A stretch of 64,000 bases of DNA, from assembly GCF_008638345.1 (NCBI RefSeq), contig NZ_VTVA01000001.1, positions 248,001-312,000 of the forward strand, read 5' to 3'. Made by a program: the position numbers and the translations under genes. Below the pieces are notes generated by a model. The model ran no database searches, was not told where the DNA came from, and saw only the letters and a list, made by a program, of their open reading frames with translations. Positions 8,917 to 18,191 of the stretch are shown piece after piece (within the stretch, counting starts at the first letter, position 1; the number at the start of each line of letters is the position of its first letter). Source of the stretch: Pseudomonas saliphila. GTDB taxonomy: Bacteria; Pseudomonadota; Gammaproteobacteria; Pseudomonadales; Pseudomonadaceae.

Positions 8917-10667
8917 CGGCAGGCGCGCCCACCCATGGCGCACTGGTACTGGACAACGGCGATACCCGTTTCAGTCTCTGGGCTCCCGATGCTCGTGAGG
9001 TCTCGGTTGAGCTGGTCAGTGGTGCCATTCATAACCTGAGATCGCAAGCCGACGGCTGGTTCAGGGCAGAGGTGCCCTGCCCGGCCGGCACCGGTTATCG
9101 CTTCATCATCAACGGTGACCTGCGGGTACCGGATCCCGCGTCCCGCGCTCAGCTCGGGGATGTGCATGCCTTCAGTTCCGTGGTCGATCACGACGCATTC
9201 AACTGGCAGACCTCGGAATGGCAAGGACGTCCCTGGCACGAGACCATCATCTATGAATTGCATGTCGGCCTGCTCGGCGGGTTCAAGGGCGTTCAGGCCT
9301 ACCTGCCCTACCTGCAGAAACTGGGCATTACCGCCATAGAACTCATGCCCCTGGGTGAATTTCCAGGCGCGCGCAACTGGGGCTACGACGGCGTGTTGCC
9401 GTTCGCCCCGGACTCCTCCTACGGCACCCCGGAAGACCTGAAAGCGCTGATTGATGCCGCCCATGCCATCGGACTGATGGTCTATGTCGATGTGGTCTAC
9501 AACCATTTCGGCCCTGATGGTAATTACCTCGGGCATTACGCCAGTGATTTTTTCCGTCAGGACATCGAGACCCCATGGGGCCCGGCAATCGACTTCCGGC
9601 GGCCTGAGGTGCGCAACTTCTTCTGCGAGAACGCGCTGATGTGGGTGGTCGACTACCGCGTCGACGGCCTGCGCTTTGATGCAGTGCATGCCATCAGCGA
9701 GAAGGATTTCCTGGTCGAGCTGGCGCAGCGGGTGCGTGAGGCGACGGGGCCCGAGCGCCATGTGCATCTGGTCCTGGAGAATGAGGATAACTCGGCCAAA
9801 CTGTTGCAGCGCGGCTTCGACGCCCAGTGGAATGATGACGCGCATAACGTCCTGCATACCTTGCTAACCGGCGAGCAGGAGGGTTATTACGCCGAGTTTG
9901 CCGAGCAGCCGACGCTGAAGCTGGCACGCTGCCTGGGCGAAGGCTTTATCTTCCAGGGCGAGGACTCGCGACACGGCGTCAGCCGCGGCGAACCCAGCGG
10001 CCATCTGCCGCCCTCCGCTTTTGTGCTGTTCCTGCAGAATCACGACCAGATTGGCAACCGCGCCTTCGGTGAACGCCTGACCTTGCTGACTGACGAGGCC
10101 ACGCTCAAGGCATCCATCGCGCTGATGCTGCTCTCGCCCATGGTGCCCCTGCTGTTCATGGGTGAGGAATGGGGTTCGAAGAAGCCCTTCCTGTATTTCA
10201 CTGACCACAACGAGGAACTGGCGCAGGCGGTGCGCGAAGGTCGACAGAGGGAGTTCAGTGAATTCTCGCTGTTCACCGAGCATCCCGAGCGCAAGATCCC
10301 CGATCCCAATGCCGTGGAAACCTTCTCGGCGTCGCGACCGGACTATGTCGCCATTAGCCGGCCCGAGTACCAGCACTGGCGTGACTTCTACAGCAGCCTG
10401 CTCAACCTGCGCCATCAGCAGATCATCCCGCGGCTTGCCGGCGCCCGATTTGCCGGCGCCAGCGTCCTGGCTGACGACGCTGTGTCGGCCTCCTGGCGCA
10501 TGGGCGACGGCAGTCTGTTGCGCATCGACATCAATCTCAGCGACGCCTATGTCACCTGTGACCCATCGTCCGAAACAGCCCAGTGCCTGTTCGCCTATAA
10601 CGGCGACGCTGATGCCGGTGTGTTGTCGCCCCGAAGTACCCTCGTCTTCCTGGAACCCGCTGCATGA
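8913..10667 (+). CDS. treZ: Malto-oligosyltrehalose trehalohydrolase TreZ
   Basis: 584-residue GH13 enzyme that cleaves trehalose from maltooligosyl-trehalose, the second step of the TreY/TreZ route. An N-terminal CBM48-like beta domain (FSLWAPDAREVSVEL) precedes the barrel. The barrel shows YELHVG, the NWGYDGVLPFAPDSSYG segment, DVVYNHFGPDGNYL, the nucleophile region DGLRFDAVHAI, the acid LVLENEDN, and FLQNHDQIGNRA. The start is TTG 8913, with GGGAGG (8902-8907) upstream and an overlap with the glgA stop. A non-ATG start in an overlap suggests tuned coupling to glgA. It ends in an ATGA overlap with malQ. Confidence 0.95.
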   Translation: MTAGAPTHGALVLDNGDTRFSLWAPDAREVSVELVSGAIHNLRSQADGWFRAEVPCPAGTGYRFIINGDLRVPDPASRAQLGDVHAFSSVVDHDAFNWQTSEWQGRPWHETIIYELHVGLLGGFKGVQAYLPYLQKLGITAIELMPLGEFPGARNWGYDGVLPFAPDSSYGTPEDLKALIDAAHAIGLMVYVDVVYNHFGPDGNYLGHYASDFFRQDIETPWGPAIDFRRPEVRNFFCENALMWVVDYRVDGLRFDAVHAISEKDFLVELAQRVREATGPERHVHLVLENEDNSAKLLQRGFDAQWNDDAHNVLHTLLTGEQEGYYAEFAEQPTLKLARCLGEGFIFQGEDSRHGVSRGEPSGHLPPSAFVLFLQNHDQIGNRAFGERLTLLTDEATLKASIALMLLSPMVPLLFMGEEWGSKKPFLYFTDHNEELAQAVREGRQREFSEFSLFTEHPERKIPDPNAVETFSASRPDYVAISRPEYQHWRDFYSSLLNLRHQQIIPRLAGARFAGASVLADDAVSASWRMGDGSLLRIDINLSDAYVTCDPSSETAQCLFAYNGDADAGVLSPRSTLVFLEPAA

Positions 10668-12751
10668 GTGATGCGCTATTGACCCGACTGGCCAGAGCGG
10701 CCGGTATCAATGTCGAATGGATTGATGCCTTTGATGAAACGCAGCAGGTCTCGATTGCCGTGCAGCGCGATCTGCTGGAAGCGCTGGGCTATGCCACCGG
10801 CAGTGATACGCTGATCAGGGAAAGCCTCGCGCACCTGAAGGCGCAGCAGTGCGGTAAAGAGCTGGCTCCTCTCATCACCATGGAAGCTGGCCAGAAACTC
10901 CCGCTGACCCCGCACTTCACTCCCGGCACGGCTTTTCGGTTGGCGCTCGAAAACGGCGAAACCCGCGAGGGCAAACTCGACGCCTCCGGCGCACTGCCGG
11001 CTATCGACGACTGGGGCTACCATCAGCTGGAGATTGGCGACGAACAGATCACGCTGGCCACCGCGCCGCACGCCTGCCCCAGCGTCGAGGAATTGACCGG
11101 GAAAAGCCAAGCGCGCCTCTGGGGGCTCACGGCGCAGCTCTACTCCCTGCGGCGCAAGGGCGACGGTGGCCTGGGTGATACAGCGGCGCTGGCTGACCTG
11201 GCCCAATGCGCCGCCGATGCCGGCGCAGACACCCTGGCAATGAGTCCGGTACATGCGATGTTCAGCGCCGATACCGGCAACTACAGCCCGTACTCCCCCT
11301 CCAGCCGCATGTTCTTCAACATTCTGCACTCCGCGCCAGAGAGCGTGCTGGGCGAACAAGCGGTAGCGCAGGCCATTGCCGAATGCGGCCTTGCCGAAGA
11401 AATGCAGCGGCTCGAAGCACTGGATCTGATCGACTGGCCAGCAGCCTCAAGCGTGCGGCTCAGGTTATTGCGCCAGCTCTACCGCACTTTCAGCGCCACC
11501 CGGACCGACTTGCACGACGACCTGGACCTATTTGAGCAGCAGGGAGGCGAGGCGCTTGCCCAGCACTGTCGCTTCGAGGCTTTACATGGGCACATGCTTG
11601 GCGGGGGCCAGCCAGGTGACTGGCGCCAATGGCCGCAGCCCTTCCGTAACCCGCACAGCGCCGAGGTAGAACGTTTCGCCAGCGACCATGCTGCTGAGGT
11701 CGGCTTCCATGTATTCGCCCAGTGGTTGATTGATCGCAGTCTGCGGCGTGCGCAGAAAGCCGCCTGCGACGCGGGCATGCGTCTGGGCCTGATTGCCGAC
11801 CTGGCCGTCGGTGCAAACGGCTCGGGCAGCCAGGTCTGGACCCGGCAGACCGAGTTTCTCCCCTCGGTCACCGTCGGCGCGCCCCCGGACTTGCTCAGCC
11901 GTACCGGTCAGGATTGGGGGATATCGGCCTTTTCTCCCGCCGGCCTGCGCGCCAACGGGTTTCGCGCTTTCATCGAGATGTTGCAGACCAACATGGCGCA
12001 TGCCGGCGGCATTCGCATCGATCATGTAATGGGCCTGCAGCGGTTATGGATTATCCCGCATGGCGCCACCCCCGATCAGGGCGCCTACCTCGACTACCCC
12101 TTTAAGGACCAGTTGCGGCTGATCGCCCTGGAAGCCTGGCGCCACCGCACTCTGGTGGTCGGTGAGGACCTGGGCACGGTGCCGCCTGGCCTGCGAGAAG
12201 AGCTTGCCAGCCGCAATATTCTCGGCATGCGCGTGCTGCTGTTCGAGCAGGACGAGGGGCATTTCATTGCTCCGGCGAAATGGCCGAAGGACGCTCTGGC
12301 GACCACCACCACTCATGACCTGCCCAGCATCAGCGGCTGGTTCAAGGGCCATGATATCGAATGGCGACTCAAGGCAGGACATATCTGCCCCGAGCATGCC
12401 GAGGAGGACCGGCCGGCGCGCGAAAAAGAAAAGCGCGCCCTGACCTCTGCTCTCACCCAGGCCGGCTGTCTGGACCGGATGGATGCCGGCCTGAGCAAGA
12501 AGCTTGAGGCCAGTATCGAGTACGTGGGCAGCACGCCGGCACCGCTGGTGCTATTGCCCATCGAAGATGTCATGGCCAGCGAGGAGCAGCCGAATCTGCC
12601 TGGGCCCGGTGATGAACACCCCAACTGGCGCCGCCGCTGGCCGATGGAAGCGCGGCATATGCTGGATGACAAGCAGGTCAAGAGCCGGCTGCAGCGCCTG
12701 GCCTTTGCTCGCGCTTCAGCGCGAACGCGGCGGAACACGACCAAGCCCTGA
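10664..12751 (+). CDS. malQ: 4-alpha-glucanotransferase MalQ (GH77)
   Basis: 695-residue amylomaltase that transfers glucan segments between maltodextrins. GH77 motifs are visible: AQLYSLRRKGDGGLGD, SPVHAMFSADTGNYSPYSPSSR, the nucleophile region GIRIDHVMGLQRLW, the acid GEDLGTVPPGL, and TTTHDLPSISGWF. The start overlaps the treZ stop (ATGA). In this operon it probably resizes malto-oligosaccharides so that TreY has substrates of three or more glucose units, and it can recycle short chains left by GlgX. Confidence 0.95.
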   Translation: MSDALLTRLARAAGINVEWIDAFDETQQVSIAVQRDLLEALGYATGSDTLIRESLAHLKAQQCGKELAPLITMEAGQKLPLTPHFTPGTAFRLALENGETREGKLDASGALPAIDDWGYHQLEIGDEQITLATAPHACPSVEELTGKSQARLWGLTAQLYSLRRKGDGGLGDTAALADLAQCAADAGADTLAMSPVHAMFSADTGNYSPYSPSSRMFFNILHSAPESVLGEQAVAQAIAECGLAEEMQRLEALDLIDWPAASSVRLRLLRQLYRTFSATRTDLHDDLDLFEQQGGEALAQHCRFEALHGHMLGGGQPGDWRQWPQPFRNPHSAEVERFASDHAAEVGFHVFAQWLIDRSLRRAQKAACDAGMRLGLIADLAVGANGSGSQVWTRQTEFLPSVTVGAPPDLLSRTGQDWGISAFSPAGLRANGFRAFIEMLQTNMAHAGGIRIDHVMGLQRLWIIPHGATPDQGAYLDYPFKDQLRLIALEAWRHRTLVVGEDLGTVPPGLREELASRNILGMRVLLFEQDEGHFIAPAKWPKDALATTTTHDLPSISGWFKGHDIEWRLKAGHICPEHAEEDRPAREKEKRALTSALTQAGCLDRMDAGLSKKLEASIEYVGSTPAPLVLLPIEDVMASEEQPNLPGPGDEHPNWRRRWPMEARHMLDDKQVKSRLQRLAFARASARTRRNTTKP

Positions 12752-12785
12752 CCACAGCAACACACTTCAAGCGGAACAGCACACC

Positions 12786-15596
12786 ATGAACGATCTACGG
12801 GCGACGCTAAGACTGCAATTTCACAAGGGCTTCACCCTCGACGACGCGGTACCTCTGGTCCGGTATTTTTCTCGACTGGGCATCAGCCATATCTATGCCT
12901 CCCCGCTGCTCACGGCTCGACCCGGCTCGATGCACGGCTATGACGTGGTCGACCCGACTCGCATCAATCCCGAGCTGGGAGGCGAAGCCGCGCTGGAACG
13001 GCTGGTCAACGAACTGCGTGACCACCGCATGGGGCTGATCCTGGATATCGTGTCCAATCATATGGCTGTCGGTGGCGATGCCAATCCCTGGTGGCAGGAC
13101 GTGCTGGAATGGGGACCAATGAGCCACTATGCGCAATTCTTCGATATCCAGTGGCAGTCGCTGGACCCGCTGATGCACGGCCAGCTGCTGGTACCCTTTC
13201 TGCGCACGGATTACGGCGAAGTGCTCGCCTCCGGCGAGATTGAACTGCATTTCGATGCCAAGGAAGGCGCGTTCTATGCCAGCCACTACGATCATCGCTT
13301 CCCCTTGCATCCGCCCACCTACGCTGACGTATTAGAGGGCAGCGACAATGCAACCCTGGTCGCCCTGTCGAGCGAATTTGCCGAACTGGAAAACACCGCC
13401 GGGGCGTGGAAAGCGGCCCGCGTGCTGCGCCGTGATCTGTCGATCCAGGCGGCCAATACCGACACCCTGAAAGCGATAGAAGCGGCGCTGTTACGCTTTC
13501 GCCCGGATACCCCGGAGGGCAAGGAAAGGCTGCATCAGCTACTCGAACGGCAACACTACCGCCTCGCCAGCTGGCGTACCGCCTCGGACGACATCAACTG
13601 GCGGCGGTTCTTCGATATCAACGAACTCGGCGGGCTGCGGGTCGAGAACACTGCGGTGTTCGAGGCGACCCACGCGAAGATATTCGAGCTGATCGAAAAG
13701 GGCTGGCTCAACGGTTTGCGCATTGATCACGTGGACGGCCTGGCGAACCCCCGCGCGTACTGCCGCAAGCTGCGCCGGCGGGTCAACAGTCTGCTCGACA
13801 AGCGTCCAGCAGACTTGTTGGGCGAGCAATTTCCGATCTACGTCGAGAAGATCATTGCCGAAGGCGAAACCCTGGCCAATGACTGGGGCGTCAACGGCAC
13901 CACCGGCTACGAATTCATGAATCAGGTGTCGTTGTTGCAGCACGACCCGCGCGGCGAGCCCACGCTGACTGAATTCTGGGCCGAGCTCAGTGGCCGGCCG
14001 ACGGATTTCATGGTCGAGGTCTACGAGGCACGCAAACTGGTGCTCGCCGGCTCCCTCGCCGGCGATCTGGAAACCGTGGCGCAGGGTTTGCTGCAGATCG
14101 CTCGCCAGGATATCGACACCCGCGATCTGACACTGGGCTCGATACGCCGGGCGCTGACCGAGCTGGTGGCGCATTTTCCGGTTTACCGAACCTACGCAGG
14201 CGCCTGCGGGCGCTCCCACACAGACGCCGAATTCTTTCAGCAAGCCTTCGAAGGTGCGCGTGAGGTGCTCTCCGAAGCGGACTGGCCAATCCTCGACAAG
14301 CTCGACAAATGGCTCGGTGGGCAGCCGCTGCGCGAGCTGCCGCCTGGCAACGAACGCCATCTAAGACAGAAAATACTCGCACGTTTTCAACAACTTACCT
14401 CCCCTGCCGCGGCAAAGGCGGTGGAGGATACGGCCTGCTACCGCTCCGGCGTGCTGTTGTCACGCTACGACGTAGGCTATGACCCGCAACATTTCAGCGC
14501 ACCGCTGGAAGCCTTTCACAAGACCTGTCTGGATCGGTTGATCCACTTCCCGGAAAACCTGCTGACCACTGCCACGCATGACAACAAGCGCGGCGAAGAT
14601 ACCCGCGCCCGGCTGGCCATTCTCAGCGAGCGCGCCGAATGGTTTATCCACCGCGTGCAGGATTGGCAGGCATTGGCCGCGCCCCTGCGCCAGGAACTGG
14701 CGGACGGCGTCGCCCCCAGTCCGGCGGATGAATACATTCTGTACCAGACCTTGATTGGCAGTTGGCCGCTGGGGTTGGAACCGGGCGACCAGTCGAGCAT
14801 GGAGGAATACCTGCAGCGCTTGGTCGGCTGGCAGGAGAAGGCCCTGCGTGAAGCCAAATTGCGCAGTAGCTGGAGCGTACCCAACGAGACATATGAGACC
14901 GCCTGTCGCGAGTTTCTGACCCGTCTATTGACCGATGAAAGTGCCCGCGAACTATGTGAGGACATCGCCGCTGCTGCCGCCGATATTGCCCCCGCTGGTG
15001 CGCTGAACAGTCTGACTCAGAGCCTGTTACGCATGACCGTGCCCGGGGTCCCGGACCTGTACCAGGGAACCGAATTCTGGGATTTCTGCCTGGTGGATCC
15101 GGACAACCGGCGCCCGGTCGATTTCAGTGCCCGAGTCGCTGCACTGAAGCAGCTGCCAGACAAGCAGGAACTGGTGGAACATTGGCGCGATGGCCGCGTC
15201 AAACAATGGCTGCTGCGCTGCACTCTGACTGTACGTGGCGCCCAGCCCCAGATGTTCAGCCGGGGCGCTTATATTCCGCTGGAGATCGAGGGCGAGTACG
15301 CCGACCGCGCTATCGCGTTCGCGCGATGCTTTGAAGGAGATTACATGATCATCGTCGCGCCCTTGCGCTCCTCCGATTTACTGAATGGCCGTGACACGCC
15401 ACACATTCCACCCGAGCAGTGGGGCGATACGCGGGTCCGCCTGCCCAGCCCGTTCAATGAAAACGCGCTGACCGGCGTGTTTTCCGCGCGTGCCATCGAA
15501 CCTCAAGCGGGCAGTATTGCACTGTCCGAGGTACTGGCCGACTTCCCCGTGAACCTTCTTTGTTCCACTCCACATTGTCAGGAGTTCCTCTTATGA
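12786..15596 (+). CDS. treY: Maltooligosyltrehalose synthase TreY
   Basis: 936-residue GH13 isomerase that converts the reducing-end alpha-1,4 link of a maltodextrin to an alpha,alpha-1,1 (trehalosyl) link; TreZ then frees trehalose. The family N-terminus (RATLRLQFHKGFTLDDA), YASPLLTARPGSMHGYDVVDP, DIVSNHMAV, DGLRIDHVDGLANPRAY, YVEKIIAEGE and TATHDNKRGEDTRAR are all present. An open frame extends upstream to 12504 inside malQ, but it is a shadow; ATG 12786 gives the normal start. The gap after malQ is only 34 bases. The stop overlaps the next start (ATGA). Confidence 0.95.
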   Translation: MNDLRATLRLQFHKGFTLDDAVPLVRYFSRLGISHIYASPLLTARPGSMHGYDVVDPTRINPELGGEAALERLVNELRDHRMGLILDIVSNHMAVGGDANPWWQDVLEWGPMSHYAQFFDIQWQSLDPLMHGQLLVPFLRTDYGEVLASGEIELHFDAKEGAFYASHYDHRFPLHPPTYADVLEGSDNATLVALSSEFAELENTAGAWKAARVLRRDLSIQAANTDTLKAIEAALLRFRPDTPEGKERLHQLLERQHYRLASWRTASDDINWRRFFDINELGGLRVENTAVFEATHAKIFELIEKGWLNGLRIDHVDGLANPRAYCRKLRRRVNSLLDKRPADLLGEQFPIYVEKIIAEGETLANDWGVNGTTGYEFMNQVSLLQHDPRGEPTLTEFWAELSGRPTDFMVEVYEARKLVLAGSLAGDLETVAQGLLQIARQDIDTRDLTLGSIRRALTELVAHFPVYRTYAGACGRSHTDAEFFQQAFEGAREVLSEADWPILDKLDKWLGGQPLRELPPGNERHLRQKILARFQQLTSPAAAKAVEDTACYRSGVLLSRYDVGYDPQHFSAPLEAFHKTCLDRLIHFPENLLTTATHDNKRGEDTRARLAILSERAEWFIHRVQDWQALAAPLRQELADGVAPSPADEYILYQTLIGSWPLGLEPGDQSSMEEYLQRLVGWQEKALREAKLRSSWSVPNETYETACREFLTRLLTDESARELCEDIAAAAADIAPAGALNSLTQSLLRMTVPGVPDLYQGTEFWDFCLVDPDNRRPVDFSARVAALKQLPDKQELVEHWRDGRVKQWLLRCTLTVRGAQPQMFSRGAYIPLEIEGEYADRAIAFARCFEGDYMIIVAPLRSSDLLNGRDTPHIPPEQWGDTRVRLPSPFNENALTGVFSARAIEPQAGSIALSEVLADFPVNLLCSTPHCQEFLL

Positions 15597-15928
15597 CCGC
15601 AGATGAAATGCGCATCCGCGAATTCGCCTACCAGATCTGGGAATCCGAAGGCCGGCCTGCCGGCATGCATGACCGACACTGGGAAATGGCCCGCAAGCTG
15701 GTCGAGGCCGAGAATCAGGAAGCCGCCAGACCCACTATCAGCAATCGCAAGGTAACCCGGCCTACCGAGGCAAACCTGACGCCGGAAGCCAACGCGCCGA
15801 CGGCGGCAGCCAAAAAACCCCGTGCGCCGCGGGCATCGGCTGCCAAAACCACCAAGGAGCCGAAAGAACCCAAAGCGCCGAAAGTACCCAAAGCAACCAA
15901 GACGCCGAAGGCGCCCAAGAGCAAATAA
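15593..15928 (+). CDS. DUF2934 protein with lysine/proline-rich tail
   Basis: 111 residues. Residues about 5-40 (MRIREFAYQIWESEGRP, then HWEMARKL) match the DUF2934 domain, whose function is not known. The rest is low-complexity: Ala-rich, then a run of Lys-x-Pro units (KEPKEPKAPKVPKA) reminiscent of histone-H1-like or AlgP-type tails that can bind DNA or polyanions. It is locked between treY (ATGA overlap) and glgX. From memory the P. aeruginosa cluster has a homologue in the same slot, so a role tied to glucan metabolism is plausible. No enzyme motif is visible. Whether the tail binds nucleic acid, glucan-bound enzymes or nothing is open. Confidence 0.85.
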   Translation: MTADEMRIREFAYQIWESEGRPAGMHDRHWEMARKLVEAENQEAARPTISNRKVTRPTEANLTPEANAPTAAAKKPRAPRASAAKTTKEPKEPKAPKVPKATKTPKAPKSK

Positions 15929-15945
15929 CCTGCCCGCCGGGCAGG
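15929..15945 (+). promoter_or_regulatory. Perfect 7-bp hairpin in the DUF2934-glgX gap
   Basis: CCTGCCC (15929-15935), loop GCC, GGGCAGG (15939-15945), directly after the DUF2934 stop and 18 bases before glgX. There is no U-run, so it is not a typical terminator. It could moderate readthrough, protect an mRNA end or be incidental. Confidence 0.45.
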
Positions 15946-15963
15946 CTTTGAAGAGGTCATAGC

Positions 15964-18132
15964 ATGAGCAGTCGACACCACGAAACCAGTCCGCTGGAGC
16001 CCGAATTCAAGCAGACGTCCCGCATTACCGAGGGCTCGCCTTTTCCGCTGGGCGCCACATGGGACGGATTGGGCGTCAACTTCGCACTGTTTTCGGCACA
16101 TGCCACCAAGGTCGAGCTTTGCCTGTTCGACAGCAGCGGCCAGGTTGAACTGGAACGCATAGAGCTGCCTGAATATACCGACGAGATCTGGCACGGTTAC
16201 CTCCCCGACGCTCACCCCGGCGTTATTTATGGGTACCGTGTCTACGGTCCCTACGATCCGGAAGCCGGGCATCGTTTCAATCACCACAAGCTTCTGATTG
16301 ACCCCTATGCCAAGCAATTGGTAGGCAAGCTGGAATGGACCGACGAGCTGTTCGGCTACACCATTGGCTCGCCGGACGGCGACCTGAGTTTCGATGAACG
16401 TGACAGCGCACCCTTCGTGCCCAAGGCCAAGGTCATTGATCCAGCGTTTACCTGGGGGGACCAGCATCACCCCCGGGTGCCCTGGAACAAGACCATTGTG
16501 TATGAGACCAACGTGCGCGGTTTCACCATGCAACACCCCGCCGTGCCGGAGGATGCACGCGGGACCTTCGCGGGTCTGGCACACAATGAAGTCATGAAGC
16601 ATATCCGTTCGCTGGGCGTCACCAGCGTCGAGCTGCTGCCTATCCATGCCTTCGTGAACGAACCGCACCTGCAGGAGAAGGGGCTCGCCAATTTCTGGGG
16701 CTACAACACCATTGCCTTCTTCGCACCGCATGCGCCCTATCTGGCCAGCGGCAAAATCAGCGAGTTCAAGGAAATGGTCGCGCGCATGCATAGCGCTGGG
16801 CTCGAGGTGATCCTTGACGTGGTCTACAACCACACCGCCGAAGGCAATGAGATGGGCCCGACGCTGTCCATGCGCGGCATCGACAACTCCAGCTATTACC
16901 GCCTGATGCCGGACAACAAGCGCCATTACATCAATGACTCCGGCACCGGCAACACATTGGATCTGGGTCACCCCTGCGTCCTGCAGATGGTCACCGACTC
17001 GTTACGCTATTGGGCCACCGAGATGCGCGTGGATGGCTTCCGCTTTGACCTGGCAACCATCCTCGCTCGCCATCATGACGGCTACGACGAACGCCACGGC
17101 TTCCTGGTCGCCTGCCGGCAGGATCCAATACTGAGCAAGGTCAAGTTGATCGCCGAGCCGTGGGACTGCGGTCCCGGTGGCTATCAGGTGGGCGGATTTC
17201 CGCCGGGCTGGTCCGAGTGGAATGACCAGTTCCGCGACAATGTGCGCGCTTACTGGCGCGGCGACGAAGGCAAACTGCCGGAGCTGGCCAGCCGACTCAC
17301 TGCCTCGGGTGATCGCTTCAACCAACGCGGCCGGCGCCCCTATGCGTCAATCAACTTCATTACTGCCCACGATGGTTTCACCCTGCGTGACATCGTTACC
17401 TATAACGACAAGCATAACGACGCCAACGGCGAGGACAACGAAGACGGGCACGATAACAACCTCTCGTGGAACCACGGTGTAGAAGGTTACACCGATGACC
17501 AGGAGATCAATGAGCTGCGCATGCGCCAGATGCGCAACATGCTCGCGACCCTGGTGTTCTCCCAGGGCACGCCGATGCTACTGGCCGGCGACGAGTTTGG
17601 CCGCACCCAGCATGGCAACAACAACGTCTATTGTCAGGATAACGAGATTGGCTGGATCGACTGGAGTCTGGACGAAGAAGGCACCGCCCTGCTCGCCTTT
17701 ACCCGTCGCCTGATCGCGCTACGCCAAGCGCACCCGGTTCTGCGCCGCGGACGTTTCCTGGTCGGTCATTACAATGAAGATCTCGGGGTCAAGGATGTGA
17801 CCTGGTTGATGCCCGACGGCGACGAGATGTCTGAAGAACACTGGCATGACACCAATGGTCGCTGCATCGGCATGCTGATGGATGGGCGAGCCCAGCCCAC
17901 CGGCATCCGCCGCGGCGGAGAAGACGCCACCCTGCTGCTATTAATGAACGCACATCACGAAACAGTGAACTTTTTGCTTCCTGAAGTTGCCCAAGGGTCT
18001 GGCTGGGTGTGCCTGATCGATACCAACCGGCCGGAACTCAGACGGCTTGAGCACCACCAGTTCGATAGCCATTTTGCGGTCACCAGTCGCTCACTGGTGT
18101 TGTTTGAGTTGCATCACAAGGACCAGCGGTAG
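15964..18132 (+). CDS. glgX: Glycogen debranching enzyme GlgX
   Basis: 722-residue isoamylase-type GH13 enzyme that hydrolyses alpha-1,6 branches of phosphorylase- or otherwise shortened glycogen. An N-terminal CBM48 (GVNFALFSAHATKVELCLFD) precedes the barrel: VYETNVRGFT, NFWGYNTIAFFAPHAPY, DVVYNHTAEGNEMGP, the nucleophile DGFRFDLATIL, LIAEPWDCGPGGYQVG and TAHDGFTLRD. The ribosome site AGAGG precedes ATG 15964. It ends the tight treZ-glgX run; a 59-base gap leads to the PIG-L gene. Confidence 0.95.
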   Translation: MSSRHHETSPLEPEFKQTSRITEGSPFPLGATWDGLGVNFALFSAHATKVELCLFDSSGQVELERIELPEYTDEIWHGYLPDAHPGVIYGYRVYGPYDPEAGHRFNHHKLLIDPYAKQLVGKLEWTDELFGYTIGSPDGDLSFDERDSAPFVPKAKVIDPAFTWGDQHHPRVPWNKTIVYETNVRGFTMQHPAVPEDARGTFAGLAHNEVMKHIRSLGVTSVELLPIHAFVNEPHLQEKGLANFWGYNTIAFFAPHAPYLASGKISEFKEMVARMHSAGLEVILDVVYNHTAEGNEMGPTLSMRGIDNSSYYRLMPDNKRHYINDSGTGNTLDLGHPCVLQMVTDSLRYWATEMRVDGFRFDLATILARHHDGYDERHGFLVACRQDPILSKVKLIAEPWDCGPGGYQVGGFPPGWSEWNDQFRDNVRAYWRGDEGKLPELASRLTASGDRFNQRGRRPYASINFITAHDGFTLRDIVTYNDKHNDANGEDNEDGHDNNLSWNHGVEGYTDDQEINELRMRQMRNMLATLVFSQGTPMLLAGDEFGRTQHGNNNVYCQDNEIGWIDWSLDEEGTALLAFTRRLIALRQAHPVLRRGRFLVGHYNEDLGVKDVTWLMPDGDEMSEEHWHDTNGRCIGMLMDGRAQPTGIRRGGEDATLLLLMNAHHETVNFLLPEVAQGSGWVCLIDTNRPELRRLEHHQFDSHFAVTSRSLVLFELHHKDQR

Positions 18133-18191
18133 GGCTTCGGACCGACCTCGGGTATAGATAGCGCTGACCCTCCTAGGGAGCTGGGAAAACG

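Noticed and set aside
8050-8943. 297-residue reverse ORF over glgA
   Set aside because: Antisense shadow without motifs.
8850-9857. 335-residue reverse ORF over treZ
   Set aside because: Antisense shadow rich in His/Gln and without motifs.
12504-12785. Upstream extension of treY in an open frame
   Set aside because: It lies inside malQ in another frame; ATG 12786 matches TreY N-termini.
15715-16971. 418-residue reverse ORF over DUF2934 and glgX
   Set aside because: Antisense shadow of a GC-rich gene; no domain and glgX is clear.
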